Below, piece by piece: positions 27,660-36,862 of a stretch of 64,000 nt of DNA; position 1 is the stretch's first letter; the number at the start of each line of letters is the position of its first letter. Below the pieces are notes generated by a model. The model was not told the DNA's origin and ran no database searches. It saw nothing but the letters and a program-made list of their open reading frames with translations. Made by a program: the position numbers and the translations under genes. The stretch is from Streptomyces mobaraensis. Its GTDB lineage: Bacteria; Actinomycetota; Actinomycetes; Streptomycetales; Streptomycetaceae. The stretch spans positions 4,526,001 through 4,590,000 of the forward strand of contig NZ_CP083590.1 of assembly GCF_020099395.1 (NCBI RefSeq), read 5' to 3'.

Positions 27660-28496
27660 ATGCGTATTCCCAATTCCCTTTACATGGTCCCGGACCACGT
27701 GCTCCCGAACCCCTGCGAGCGGGACGCCGACGGCAGTTCGCGAGCGGGTGGCGACACACCACCCGGAGACGTCGACCAAGTCCTTTTACAAATGCGCCCG
27801 CTCATCGAATCCGTGATGCGGAACACACAGGTGCGGGCGCTGGAGGAAGCGAGCCTCGCGGTCATCGGCGACCGCGCCGTCGCCGTCGACGCGCTCATCG
27901 ACCTGGTGCGCCGGGCGGAGACGTCGGTGACCCTCCTCGTCCCGCCCGCGGGCGACGCCCTGCGGCTGGTGACCGACGCGCTGGAGGCGCTGGCCGGCCG
28001 GCGCCCGGACGACGCCCGGGTGCGGGTCCTCGCCCCGCCCGAACTGGCCGCCGACGCCCGGCTGGCCGGGCTGGCGACGCTGCTGGACGGCGTGGAGATC
28101 CGGCTGGCGGCGGGCGTGCGGCACGCGGCGGCCGTCATCGATCAGCGAGTGGCGCTGGTCAGAGCCGGTGAGGCCACCGTGTTCGGCGCCGAGGCGTCGC
28201 TCGTCCGGGCCCCCAGCGTGGTCCGCGCGCTGTACGACATCCTCATGACGGCCTGGTACCGGGCCGCCCCCCTGACCCGCTACCAGCGCCTCCAGGAGTG
28301 CCTGCGCCGCGACTCCGGCGCCCGCATCCTGCGCATGCTCGGCGAGGGCTACACGGACGAGGTGGCCGCCCGCGAACTCGACATCTCCGTCCGCACCTAC
28401 CGCCGCCGCGTCGCCGACATCATGCGGCTGCTCGGCGCCCGTTCCCGGTTCCAGGCGGGCCTCTACGCGGCCGGCGCCGGTTTGTTGCGCGCATAA
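27660..28496 (+). CDS. LuxR-type helix-turn-helix regulator with TTA codon
   Basis: A 278-residue putative pathway-specific regulator. Residues about 45-215 form a TrmB/phospholipase-D-like alpha/beta region (VTLLVPPAGDALRLV, VRVLAPPEL). The C-terminal 60 residues are a winged LuxR-like helix-turn-helix (LGEGYTDEVAARELDISVRT YRRRVADI). Codon 43 (27786-27788) is TTA, in an unusually AT-rich run for this genome (ctt tta caa atg), so expression should depend on bldA. ATG 27660 follows GGGGCG; the frame is open further upstream to 27498. It lies 238 bases before the polyketide synthase on the same strand and probably activates it. Confidence 0.8.
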   Translation: MRIPNSLYMVPDHVLPNPCERDADGSSRAGGDTPPGDVDQVLLQMRPLIESVMRNTQVRALEEASLAVIGDRAVAVDALIDLVRRAETSVTLLVPPAGDALRLVTDALEALAGRRPDDARVRVLAPPELAADARLAGLATLLDGVEIRLAAGVRHAAAVIDQRVALVRAGEATVFGAEASLVRAPSVVRALYDILMTAWYRAAPLTRYQRLQECLRRDSGARILRMLGEGYTDEVAARELDISVRTYRRRVADIMRLLGARSRFQAGLYAAGAGLLRA

Positions 28497-28501
28497 GTCC
28501 T

Positions 28502-28516
28502 TGGATGTGACATCCA
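28502..28516. promoter_or_regulatory. Palindrome upstream of the PKS gene
   Basis: TGGATGT-G-ACATCCA is a perfect 15-base palindrome five bases after the regulator stop codon. A second perfect palindrome, CGGACCGGTCCG, lies at 28601-28612. Either could be an operator for the PKS promoter. Confidence 0.4.
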
Positions 28517-28734
28517 GGTGAATCGGAGGCAGGAAGCTGCCACCACCGGCCGGAGCACGGCAGGGAATTCACGCCATTCCGCGGACCGCCCGGCAGGTTC
28601 CGGACCGGTCCGTTGAACCGTCCCGTTCCACCCCCGAAAGTCGTGACGTATCCGAGAGCCGGAGTCCGAACCCGCGCCGGCGCCGGCCGCGCGGGCCCCG
28701 GAATCGAGCCGAAATCGAGGAAGTCACGTACACC

Positions 28735-31700
28735 ATGGGCGAATACGACGGGGCGCGGCCCGCTCCCATAGCCGTCGTGGGCATCGGCTGCCGGGTGCCC
28801 GGCGCCGACGGCCCCGACGCGTTCTGGCGCTTGCTGACGGACGAGACCTGCACGGTGCGTGACGTGCCGCCGACCCGCTTCGGGCGGCCGTACGAGATTC
28901 CGGGGGCGCGCGTCCGGTCCGGGCTGCTGGACGACGTGGACCGCTTCGACGCCGCGTTCTTCGGGATCTCCCCGCGCGAGGCGGCGGGCATGGACCCGCA
29001 GCAGCGGCTGTTCATGGAGGCCGTCTGGGAGGCGCTGGAGGACGCCGGGCAGAACACCGCCGCCCTGGCCGGCACCCGCACCGGCGTCTGGGTGGGCACC
29101 ACCAACGTCCACTACTGGGAACTCCAGCAGTCCGTCGGCCACCCGGACATCCACGCCTCGCTCGGCGCCGGCTCCCGGTCCACCACCACCGGCCGCGTCT
29201 CCTTCGCCCTGGACGTCACCGGCCCCGGCCTCTCCGTGGACACCGCCTGCTCGTCCTCGCTGACCGCCCTCGCCCTCGCCTGTCAGAGCCTGGCCACCGG
29301 CGAGTCCACCGTGGCCATCGCCGGCGGCTCCCAGCTGCTGCTCACCAACACCGAGAACCACGGCTTCGTCGACGCGAACGTCTTCTCGGACAACTGCCGC
29401 TTCGGCGACGCCTCCGCCGACGGCTTCGTGTTCAGTGAGGGCGTCGGCGCGGTGATCCTCAAGCCGCTGGACCGCGCGCTCGCCGACGGCGACCCCGTAC
29501 GGGCCGTCATCCGCGGCTGGAGCGTCAACAACGACGGCGCCGGCAGCGACACCATGATCAACCCGGCGCTGAGCGGCCAGCGGCAGATGCTGGAACTCGC
29601 CTACGAGCACGCCGGGATCCCGATCGCCGACGTCGACTACATCGAGGCCCACGGCACCGGCACCCGCGCCGGCGACCCCGTCGAACTCGGCGCCATCGCC
29701 GCCGTCCTGGGCGACACCCGGGCAGGCCGGGCGCCGCTGCTCGTCGGCTCGGTCAAGAGCAACATCGGGCACACCGGCGCCGCCGCCGGCGTCCTCGGCC
29801 TGATCAAGACCGTCCTCGCCCTCCAGCACCGCACCGTCCCCCGCACCCTGCACGTCACCGAACGCACCCCCGCCGTCGACTGGGACGCCGCCGGCCTGGA
29901 CCTCCCGCACGCCGGCGCGGTGCCGCTCGCCGCCGAGGGGCGGCCGCTGACCGCCGGCGTGAGCGGGTTCGGCGTCTCCGGTACCAACGTCCACGTCGTC
30001 CTCACCGAGGCCGGGCCGGGCACCGAGCCCGCCGTACGGCAGGCAGGCGCCGAGCGCGGCGCCGCGCACCTGCTGCCCGTCTCCGCCGCCTCCCCCGAGG
30101 CCCTGCGGCAGCGCCTGCTGGACCTGGCAGGACACCTCGAAACCCAAGGCCACGCGACGCCCCTCGCCGACCTCTGCCACACCGCCGCCGTCCGCCGCGC
30201 CCACCACGACTGCCGGGCGGCCGTCGTCGGCGACGGGCCCGAGGCGCTGGCCGCCCGGCTGCGCGAGGCCGCCGAGGACGCGTCCGACGCCGGTTACGCG
30301 GGCCGCCCGCGCGTCGCCTTCGTCTTCTCCGGCCACGGCTCCCAGTGGATCGGCATGGCCCGCGAACTCATGGACGCCTCCCCGGCGTTCAGCGCCTCCC
30401 TGATCCGCTGCGACGAGGCCGTCCGCGCCGAGACCGGCTGGTCCGTCATCGACCGCCTCACCGACGGCACCGACCTGCTGAACGAGACCGTCGCCGTCGT
30501 CCACCCCGTCCTGTGGGCGGTGCAGGTGTCGCTCGCCGAGACCTGGCGCGCCTGGGGCGTCGAACCGGACGTCGTCCTCGGCCACAGCATGGGCGAGTCC
30601 GCCGCCGCCTGCGTCGCCGGGGCGCTCAGCCACGCCGACGCGGCCGCCGTCGTCTGCCGCCGCGCCCGGCTCATCCGCGACCGCGTCGCCGGGCAGGGGA
30701 CGATGTCGGTGGCCGCCCTCACCGCCGACGAGGCCGACCGGCTCATCGCCGACCTCGCCGTCGACGTCTCCGTCGCGGCCAGCAACGGCCCCCGCACCAC
30801 CGTCCTCGCCGGTGAGGTCGAGGGCATCGAGAAGATCAAGGCCGAGCTGGACGCCCGCGACGTCTTCTGCCGCGTCATGAAGGCCGAGGCCGCCTCCCAC
30901 TGCTCCCGCATGGACCCGCTGCTCGACGAGCTCGCCCACGAGCTCCGGGAGCTCGCGCCCCGCGCCGGGACGGTCCCGATGCGCTCCACCGTCACCGGCG
31001 AACTCGTCGACGGCTCCGGCCTCGACGCCGCGTACTGGACCCGCAACATCCGCGGCCGCGTCCACTTCCACGAGGCCGTGCTCGCCACCGCCGAGGCCGG
31101 CGAGACCGTCTTCGTCGAGATCAGCCCGCACCCCGTGCTCTCCAAGGCCGTCCAGGAGACCCTGGCCGATGCCGGCCTCCCCGGCACCGCCGTCGGCTCC
31201 CTGCTGCGCGACCAGCCTGAGCGTGAGACGCTCCTCGCCCACCTCGGCCGGGTGTACGAGGCGGGGGCGCCCGTCGACTGGACCGCCCTGTACGGCGGCG
31301 GCCGGTGCGTCCCGCTGCCCGCCTACCCCTGGCAGCGGGAGAGCCACTGGGTGGAGGACCTGGACGCGCTGCCGCGGACGTACGAGTTCCGGCTGGACGA
31401 GCCGGGGACGCCGTTCCTGCCGCCGCCCGCGCCCGGTGCCCCTGACAGCGGCCCCGCCGTCGTCCACGGCCCCGAGTGCGTCGAGGCCGCGCGGACGGCC
31501 GTGGCCCGGGCCGCCGGCACCGAGGACGTCCGGCTCACCGCCGCCGACATCGGCGAGGCCCTCCTCGTCCCGCCCGGGACGGCCGCCGTGCTGCGGGCCG
31601 TCGTCACGCCGGGCGCGGCGGACGGGGAGTGGGCGTTCACCGTCGAGAGCCGGACCGACGACGAGCGGGAGTGGACCGGACGCGCCCGGGGCACCGCCTC

Positions 31701-32769
31701 CGTCGGCCTGCCGAGTGCCGGGCACGAGCCGCCCGCCACCGTCCTCGCCCGCTGCCCGGAGCACCTCGACGGCGACGCCTTCCGGCGGCGCGTCCCGGCG
31801 GCCGGTGCCCTCCGGCCCGTCCTGGAGGAGGTCTGGCTCGGGCGCGGCGAGGCCGTCGCCCGGCTGCGCCGGCCCGCCGGGACGGAACCCCGGCCCGGCC
31901 ACCCCGTCCACCCCGAACTCGTCCGGTCCGCCTACCAGCCCGCCCTGGCCCTGCTGCCCGACCCGTCGCTGCTCTCCCCGCACCTCACCGGGTTCGCGGT
32001 GACGGGCGAGGCGACCGAGGAGCTGTGGACGGTCTGCCGGATCACCGAGGGCGCCGGCGGGGCGCTCGCCCTGGACACCGTCCTCCTCGACGCGGAGGGC
32101 CGGGCCGTGGCGGAGGCGAAGGGCATGCCCGTCGGCCGGGCCACGGCCGACGACACGAAGGAACCGGAGCACGTGAGCGAAGTGAGCGAGGACGGGACCG
32201 TGGTGACCGAGCATGCGCGGGCGGACGAGACGGGCGGGCCGCGGGCCGCGGCGAACGCGGCGGACCAGGGCGTCGAACTGACCGGTGAACTGCGGCTGAC
32301 GGACCCGGCGAGCGGGTTCGTGATCGAGCTGCGCGGCAGCCTGCGCATCACGGCGGGGGCGGTACGCGGGCAGGCGACGCCGGCTCCGGCGCGCGTGCGG
32401 GCCGCCGAGCCCGTGGCGGCGGAGGTGCGCGTGACTCCCCCCGCGCCCGTCACCGCCGCCGCACCCGTCGCCCCGACCGCACCCGTCACTCCCGAGGCGC
32501 CGGCCGCCGCGCCCGCCGAGGCCCCCGCCGCCGACCTGCCGGTCGCCGAGCGGGTGGCCGGGCACGTCGCGGAGGTCCTGGGCATGCGCGTGGGCCGCCT
32601 CGACGTGAACAAGCCGTTCAGCCGGCTCGGCATGGACTCGCTCATGGCCACGGAGCTGCGCAAACGGCTCGAACGGGAGCTGGGCGTCGCCCTCCCCGTG
32701 GCCCGCCTGGCCCGCGGCACCACCACCGCGTCCCTGGCCCGGGAGCTGGCGGCGGAGATCCCTGCCTGA
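28735..32769 (+). CDS. Single-module type I polyketide synthase, KS-AT-DHlike-ACP
   Basis: A 1344-residue synthase. The KS (about 10-430) has Cys172 in TACSSS and histidines in EAHGTGT and SNIGHTG. The AT (about 525-835) has Ser618 in GHSMGES and the substrate motif AASH at 719-722, which is neither the malonyl (HAFH) nor the methylmalonyl (YASH) consensus. Residues about 880-1130 look like a double-hotdog DH, but the first-histidine motif is absent (LDEPGTPFLPP) and the second motif HPELVRSAYQ has Arg1064 where the catalytic Asp belongs. An Ala/Pro linker leads to the ACP with Ser1302 in GMDSLM. There is no KR, ER or TE. The DH-like domain is probably inactive. The product must be released or used by another enzyme; product unknown. 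Confidence 0.9.
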   Translation: MGEYDGARPAPIAVVGIGCRVPGADGPDAFWRLLTDETCTVRDVPPTRFGRPYEIPGARVRSGLLDDVDRFDAAFFGISPREAAGMDPQQRLFMEAVWEALEDAGQNTAALAGTRTGVWVGTTNVHYWELQQSVGHPDIHASLGAGSRSTTTGRVSFALDVTGPGLSVDTACSSSLTALALACQSLATGESTVAIAGGSQLLLTNTENHGFVDANVFSDNCRFGDASADGFVFSEGVGAVILKPLDRALADGDPVRAVIRGWSVNNDGAGSDTMINPALSGQRQMLELAYEHAGIPIADVDYIEAHGTGTRAGDPVELGAIAAVLGDTRAGRAPLLVGSVKSNIGHTGAAAGVLGLIKTVLALQHRTVPRTLHVTERTPAVDWDAAGLDLPHAGAVPLAAEGRPLTAGVSGFGVSGTNVHVVLTEAGPGTEPAVRQAGAERGAAHLLPVSAASPEALRQRLLDLAGHLETQGHATPLADLCHTAAVRRAHHDCRAAVVGDGPEALAARLREAAEDASDAGYAGRPRVAFVFSGHGSQWIGMARELMDASPAFSASLIRCDEAVRAETGWSVIDRLTDGTDLLNETVAVVHPVLWAVQVSLAETWRAWGVEPDVVLGHSMGESAAACVAGALSHADAAAVVCRRARLIRDRVAGQGTMSVAALTADEADRLIADLAVDVSVAASNGPRTTVLAGEVEGIEKIKAELDARDVFCRVMKAEAASHCSRMDPLLDELAHELRELAPRAGTVPMRSTVTGELVDGSGLDAAYWTRNIRGRVHFHEAVLATAEAGETVFVEISPHPVLSKAVQETLADAGLPGTAVGSLLRDQPERETLLAHLGRVYEAGAPVDWTALYGGGRCVPLPAYPWQRESHWVEDLDALPRTYEFRLDEPGTPFLPPPAPGAPDSGPAVVHGPECVEAARTAVARAAGTEDVRLTAADIGEALLVPPGTAAVLRAVVTPGAADGEWAFTVESRTDDEREWTGRARGTASVGLPSAGHEPPATVLARCPEHLDGDAFRRRVPAAGALRPVLEEVWLGRGEAVARLRRPAGTEPRPGHPVHPELVRSAYQPALALLPDPSLLSPHLTGFAVTGEATEELWTVCRITEGAGGALALDTVLLDAEGRAVAEAKGMPVGRATADDTKEPEHVSEVSEDGTVVTEHARADETGGPRAAANAADQGVELTGELRLTDPASGFVIELRGSLRITAGAVRGQATPAPARVRAAEPVAAEVRVTPPAPVTAAAPVAPTAPVTPEAPAAAPAEAPAADLPVAERVAGHVAEVLGMRVGRLDVNKPFSRLGMDSLMATELRKRLERELGVALPVARLARGTTTASLARELAAEIPA

Positions 32770-32832
32770 AGCACCGGCACCCCTTGTACGGCATGACGCA
32801 TGTGACGCCAGTCACCCGACGTGGAGGAAGAG

Positions 32833-34059
32833 TTGACCAAGGACCTGTACGACATCGGCGAGATGCCGCCCCTGGGCGAGGTTCCGGCGCGGATGCACGC
32901 GTCGGTCATCCGCCCGGAGCGCTACGGGCCGCCGTCCCAGGGCTTCGCCATGGAGGTCGTGGACGTGCCGGCGGTCGGCCGCGGGCAGGTGCTCGTCTAC
33001 GTCATGGCCGCGGGCATCAACTACAACAACGTGTGGGCGTCCCTCGGCTACCCGTACGACGTGGTGGCCGGCCGGCGGAAGAAGGGGGAGCCCGAGGACT
33101 TCCACATCGGCGGCTCCGAGGGCTCCGGCATCGTCTGGGCCGTGGGGGAGGGCGTCACCTCCGTCAAGGTCGGTGACGAGGTCACCCTCTCCGGCTGCAC
33201 CTGGGACGAGACCGCCGAGGACATCCGGCTGGGCGCCGACCCGATGACGTCGGTCACCCAGAAGGCGTGGGGCTACGAGACCAACTACGGCACCTTCGCC
33301 CAGTACGCCTTGGTCAAGGACTTCCAGTGCCACCCCAAGCCGAAGAGCCTCTCCTGGGAGGAGGCGGCCTGCTTCCTGCTGACCGGCGCCACCGCCTACC
33401 GTCAGCTCTGCGGCTGGGCCCCGCACACCGTGGAGCCCGGCGACCCGGTGCTGATCTGGGGCGGCGCCGGCGGCCTCGGCTCGATGGCCATCCAGATCAC
33501 CCGGATCCGCGGCGGCATCCCCGTGGCCGTGGTCTCGGACGACGAGCGCGGCAAGCACTGCCTGGAGCTCGGCGCGGAGGGCTTCATCAACCGCAACGAC
33601 TTCGACCACTGGGGCCGGCTCCCCGACACCTCGGACGACGCCGCCATGGCGAAATGGATGAAGGGCGCCCGCGCCTTCGGCAACCGGTTCTGGGAGATCC
33701 TGGGCGAACGCCGGGCGCCCCGGATCGTCCTGGAACACAGCGGGCAGAACACCATTCCCACGTCGATGTATTTGTGCGACACCGCCGGAATGGTCGTCAT
33801 CTGCGGGGGCACCAGCGGTTACAACGGCGACCTCGACCTGCGATTCCTCTGGATGCGGCAGAAGCGGCTGCAGGGCTCCCACTTCGCGAACATCCGGCAG
33901 TGCCGCCAGGTCATCGCACTCGCCGCGAGCGGGAAACTCGACCCGTGCCTGTCCTGGACCGGTGATTTCGCCGACACCGGCCGGGCGCACCAGCTGATGT
34001 ACGAGAACCGGCACCCGTCCGGGAACATGGCGGTCCGGGTGAACGCCGTCGCCGGCTGA
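32833..34059 (+). CDS. Crotonyl-CoA carboxylase/reductase family protein
   Basis: NADPH-dependent medium-chain reductase of 408 residues, slightly shorter than the usual 440-450. CCR hallmarks are GINYNNVWASLG, WGYETNYGTFAQ, FLLTGATAYRQLCGW, the nucleotide loop WGGAGGLGS, LEHSGQNTIPTS and LQGSHFANIR. Asparagine, glutamate and histidine residues in the segments that form the CO2 pocket of this family are present, so carboxylation to an alkylmalonyl-CoA is plausible. TTG 32833 is preferred because GGAGG lies five bases upstream; GTG 32821 would add four residues and has no site. It lies 63 bases after the PKS gene and probably supplies its extender unit. Confidence 0.87.
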   Translation: MTKDLYDIGEMPPLGEVPARMHASVIRPERYGPPSQGFAMEVVDVPAVGRGQVLVYVMAAGINYNNVWASLGYPYDVVAGRRKKGEPEDFHIGGSEGSGIVWAVGEGVTSVKVGDEVTLSGCTWDETAEDIRLGADPMTSVTQKAWGYETNYGTFAQYALVKDFQCHPKPKSLSWEEAACFLLTGATAYRQLCGWAPHTVEPGDPVLIWGGAGGLGSMAIQITRIRGGIPVAVVSDDERGKHCLELGAEGFINRNDFDHWGRLPDTSDDAAMAKWMKGARAFGNRFWEILGERRAPRIVLEHSGQNTIPTSMYLCDTAGMVVICGGTSGYNGDLDLRFLWMRQKRLQGSHFANIRQCRQVIALAASGKLDPCLSWTGDFADTGRAHQLMYENRHPSGNMAVRVNAVAG

Positions 34060-34085
34060 CCGGACGTACGGCGGGTGGGAACGGG

Positions 34086-34121
34086 CCGGGCGGGCCGTCT
34101 TCGGACGGGCCGCCCGGCTTT
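34086..34121 (+). terminator. Terminator after the PKS-CCR operon
   Basis: Perfect 14-base stem CCGGGCGGGCCGTC (34086-34099) with its complement (34104-34117), a TTCG tetraloop and cttt following. Confidence 0.88.
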
Positions 34122-34273
34122 CGGCCGTCCGCGTGGAACCCGTCGTTTGCGTATCGCGTTCTCTGGTAGGAGAGGTGTACGGCAAAAGATCGTCCCACAG
34201 CACGAGAGCCGTTCTTTTGCCTACCCATTACCCTTGACGGCAAGGCCGCGCAGGGTGGCCATGGAGGAGTGAA

Positions 34274-35167
34274 ATGAGGAGCAGGAACCCGGTCTTCTCG
34301 CGACGGGGGTTCACTCCCGGAGGCGGCTACGCGAACTTCAACGCGGCACCGCCGTCCGGGTCCGCGACGCAGGGAAACCCCTACGCGAACAGCCCGTACG
34401 CGCAGCCGACCGACCCGTACGCGGGCAACCCGTACGGCCAGCCCACCAACCCGTACGCGCAGGGCGCCCCCGATCTCCAGCAGGGCATGCCGCAGGCCCC
34501 GGCCCGCCCGGGCGCCATGACGATGGACGACGTCGTCAGCCGCACCGCCATCACGCTGGGCCTGGTCATCGTCGCGGCCGGCGCGGCGTGGGCGCTCAAG
34601 CTGCCGGTCGCCCTCGGCTTCGGTGCCGGATTCGTCGCCATGATTCTGGGCTTCGTCCAGGCCTTCAAGCCCAAGGCGTCCCCGGCGCTCATCCTGGCCT
34701 ACGCGGCGCTCGAGGGCCTGTTCCTCGGCGTGATCAGCCAGGCGTACAACGAGGTCGCCCAGGGTGCCCCGATGCAGGCGGTGCTGGGCACGGTGGCGGT
34801 GTTCGCCGGTGTGCTCGTGGCCTACCGGGCCCGGATCATCAACGTGACCAACCGGTTCTACCGCTTCGTCATGGGCGCGACGATCGGCTTCATCCTGCTG
34901 GGCCTCGTCAACTCGCTGTTCGCCGCGTTCGGCGGCGGTGACGGCCTCGGCCTCCGCACCGGCACGGTGGGCATCCTTGTCGGCATCGCCGGCGTGCTGC
35001 TCGGTGCCGCGTTCCTGGCGCTCGACTTCAAGCAGGTCGAGGACGGCATCCAGTACGGCGCCCCGCGCGACGAGGCGTGGCTGGCCGCGTTCGGTCTGAC
35101 ACTGTCGCTGGTGTGGATCTACACCGAGCTGCTGCGGATCATCGCTCTGGTGATGAGCGACGACTAG
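34274..35167 (+). CDS. Bax inhibitor-1/YccA family membrane protein
   Basis: Inner-membrane protein of 297 residues. The first 85 residues are a soluble Asn/Pro/Tyr/Gln-rich tail with NPYA repeats. Seven predicted helices follow from about residue 90 to the end (for example ITLGLVIVAAGAAWALKL and FLALDFKQVEDG). Related proteins are calcium-leak channels or inhibitors of cell death; the role in Streptomyces is unknown. GGAGG lies six bases before ATG 34274. It is a stand-alone gene with a strong terminator. Confidence 0.92.
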   Translation: MRSRNPVFSRRGFTPGGGYANFNAAPPSGSATQGNPYANSPYAQPTDPYAGNPYGQPTNPYAQGAPDLQQGMPQAPARPGAMTMDDVVSRTAITLGLVIVAAGAAWALKLPVALGFGAGFVAMILGFVQAFKPKASPALILAYAALEGLFLGVISQAYNEVAQGAPMQAVLGTVAVFAGVLVAYRARIINVTNRFYRFVMGATIGFILLGLVNSLFAAFGGGDGLGLRTGTVGILVGIAGVLLGAAFLALDFKQVEDGIQYGAPRDEAWLAAFGLTLSLVWIYTELLRIIALVMSDD

Positions 35168-35190
35168 TCCCCGGAGGGACGCGAGACGAA

Positions 35191-35227
35191 GCGGGGCCCG
35201 GGAAGGCGATGTCTTCCCGGGCCCCGC
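35191..35227. terminator. Terminator after the Bax inhibitor-1-like gene
   Basis: Perfect 15-base stem, GCGGGGCCCGGGAAG at 35191-35205 and its complement at 35213-35227, seven-base loop. Confidence 0.85.
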
Positions 35228-35302
35228 CCGTCTGTGCGGGATCTTCTGTACGGATTCTCCTGTGCGTTGTGGGATGCGGACCGGCCGCGCGCGGCCACAG
35301 GG

Positions 35303-35533
35303 CTACAGGAGCCTGCGCGCGGCCCGTCGGAGGTCGTACTCGTGCACGATCGCCTTGGCGTGGCCGTAGGCGAGACCGTGCTCTCCGCGCAGCCAGCTCA
35401 CCTTCTCCTCGAACCGGGACAGGGATGGGCCTTCGTCGACCGTGCGCAGCCAGTCGGCGACTTCTCGGCCGGTGCAGTGGGGGATTCGGGAGAGCAGGTT
35501 CCGGTGGGTTTCGTCGGAGATGACGTAGGACAT
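35303..35533 (-). CDS. Small DUF4287-type protein
   Basis: A 76-residue protein starting MSYVISDETHRNLLSRIPHC. It resembles the short DUF4287 domain (a Trp-containing helical pair ending in a HGLAYGHAKAIVHEY helix). The function is unknown. ATG 35533 is preferred to the start 12 codons upstream because GGAGG sits five bases before it. It is convergent with the Bax inhibitor-1-like gene and divergent from the next small gene. Confidence 0.72.
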   Translation of the reverse strand: MSYVISDETHRNLLSRIPHCTGREVADWLRTVDEGPSLSRFEEKVSWLRGEHGLAYGHAKAIVHEYDLRRAARRLL

Positions 35534-35594
35534 CGGCGCCTCCGGACGCGTCGGATGATGGTCCTTCATGTCACCGTGCCCGACTGTTCAGCCA

Positions 35595-35634
35595 TTGGCA
35601 ACAGTCGGTGGCCGCCGCATAGTCTCGGGGCGTG
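35595..35634 (+). promoter_or_regulatory. Candidate promoter for a leaderless small gene
   Basis: TTGGCA at 35595-35600 and TAGTCT at 35620-35625 (19-base spacing) end six bases before the GTG at 35632. No ribosome site is present, which fits a leaderless transcript. Confidence 0.45.
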
Positions 35635-35961
35635 GATGATGTGACGCCTCTGCTGACCGCCGTGGACACCTTCGCCGACCGCCTGCGCGCCCTGCCCCAG
35701 TCCCGGCTGAGCCGGGGGGCCGCCGCCGAGGCGCTGGCCCTCGCCCGCGAGCTGGCGGCCCGTTCCCAGCGGATGGAGGAGCCCGGGGAGACCGCGCCGC
35801 GCGAGATGCCGGACGCCGGGATGTTCGCCGTCGCGGACCAGGTCGCCGTCGCCGGCCACGACCTGGCCGAGGCGCTGGCCGCCGGCGGCGCGCCGGAGGG
35901 CGCGGTCGCGGAGGCGGTGGAGCTGGTGGCGGGGGCGGCGCGGCGGTGCGGCCTGCAGTGA
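35632..35961 (+). CDS. Conserved hypothetical protein
   Basis: A 109-residue Ala-, Glu- and Leu-rich, probably all-helical protein with no signal peptide or membrane segment. I do not recognise a family. Codon use with G/C in third positions is typical for a real gene here. A promoter-like TAGTCT directly upstream of GTG 35632 supports the start. Confidence 0.65.
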   Translation: MDDVTPLLTAVDTFADRLRALPQSRLSRGAAAEALALARELAARSQRMEEPGETAPREMPDAGMFAVADQVAVAGHDLAEALAAGGAPEGAVAEAVELVAGAARRCGLQ

Positions 35962-35989
35962 GGCCGCGGTCTGTGGTGAGGCCGCGGGG

Positions 35990-36862
35990 TCAGAGGGACG
36001 CGATGACGCGGTCCGCGAGGACGTAGACGTTGCCCGTCGCGCAGCCGAAGGTGAGCGCGTACGCGCCCGCCACGCCGGAGCCGCCGAGCAGCACCGGCGC
36101 CTCGCCGGTGCGCAGCGCGTGCGCCAGGCTCTCCGCGGTCTCCCGGTGGCCGGGCGTCATGCAGACGGTGGTGCCGTCGGCGAAGACGTAGACGTCGAGG
36201 GTGCCGAGCGGGCCGGGCCGGACGTCCGCCAGCGGCACACCGGCCTCGGCCAGTTCGGACAGCCGCTCGACCGTGCGCTCGTGGTCGCCTGTCGGGGCGC
36301 CGGCGGAGGAGTGGTCGGCGGGCGAGAAGTCGGGGTGCGACGGGTGCCGGCGGCGGGCCGCGGCCAGTTCCGGGGACTCCGCCTCGTCCGCCGCGGCGGC
36401 GTCGGTCTGCCGGGGCAGGTACGGGAACGGGCCCTGCGGGACGTCGCCGTACAGCGGCTCGGGGGCGGTCACCTCGTCCACGGCGCCCGGCAGGCCCGAC
36501 AGCAGGGACGGGGCGTCGGTCGCGCCGCCCAGGTCGAGGGCCTCCTGCGCGGCCCAGAACGCCCGGGCCTCGGCGAGCTCCCGCTCGCGCTCCTCCGCGA
36601 GCGCGTCGGCGACGGCGGCCCGTATGTCGGAGAGGACGACGCCGGGCTCCTCGGCGGGGGCCGTCCGGGCGGCCGGGACCGCCGCGGCCGGCGTGTCCGC
36701 CGGGTGCGTCGTGGTCGCCGTGTGCCGGGCGCCGGCCTGGGCCAGGTCGGCGCGGAGTGCGTGGATCTGCCGGCGCAGCCCGCGGGTCGTCCACAGGGCG
36801 GCGGTGCCCGCGGCGGTGGCAGTGGCGGCGGCCAGCAGCAGGGCAAGGGACATGGCGCTCAC
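35990..36862 (-). CDS. Hypothetical membrane-anchored protein
   Basis: A 290-residue protein with an N-terminal hydrophobic segment (residues 4-24, LALLLAAATATAAGTAALW) that is likely an uncleaved anchor. A helical Ala/Glu-rich region with coiled-coil character follows (about 30-115), then a Pro/Ala-rich middle. The compact C-terminal domain of about 90 residues begins near ERTVERLSELAEAGVPLADV and contains DVYVFADGTTVCMTPGH. GTG 36862 has GGGAG seven bases upstream. Function unknown. Confidence 0.72.
   Translation of the reverse strand: MSAMSLALLLAAATATAAGTAALWTTRGLRRQIHALRADLAQAGARHTATTTHPADTPAAAVPAARTAPAEEPGVVLSDIRAAVADALAEERERELAEARAFWAAQEALDLGGATDAPSLLSGLPGAVDEVTAPEPLYGDVPQGPFPYLPRQTDAAAADEAESPELAAARRRHPSHPDFSPADHSSAGAPTGDHERTVERLSELAEAGVPLADVRPGPLGTLDVYVFADGTTVCMTPGHRETAESLAHALRTGEAPVLLGGSGVAGAYALTFGCATGNVYVLADRVIASL

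Noticed and set aside
28420..32565. Very long minus-strand open frame (1381 codons) opposite the PKS
   Set aside because: It is antisense to a PKS whose motifs are all intact. The translation is a Gly/Arg/Val-rich string without domains, expected from GC-rich third positions.
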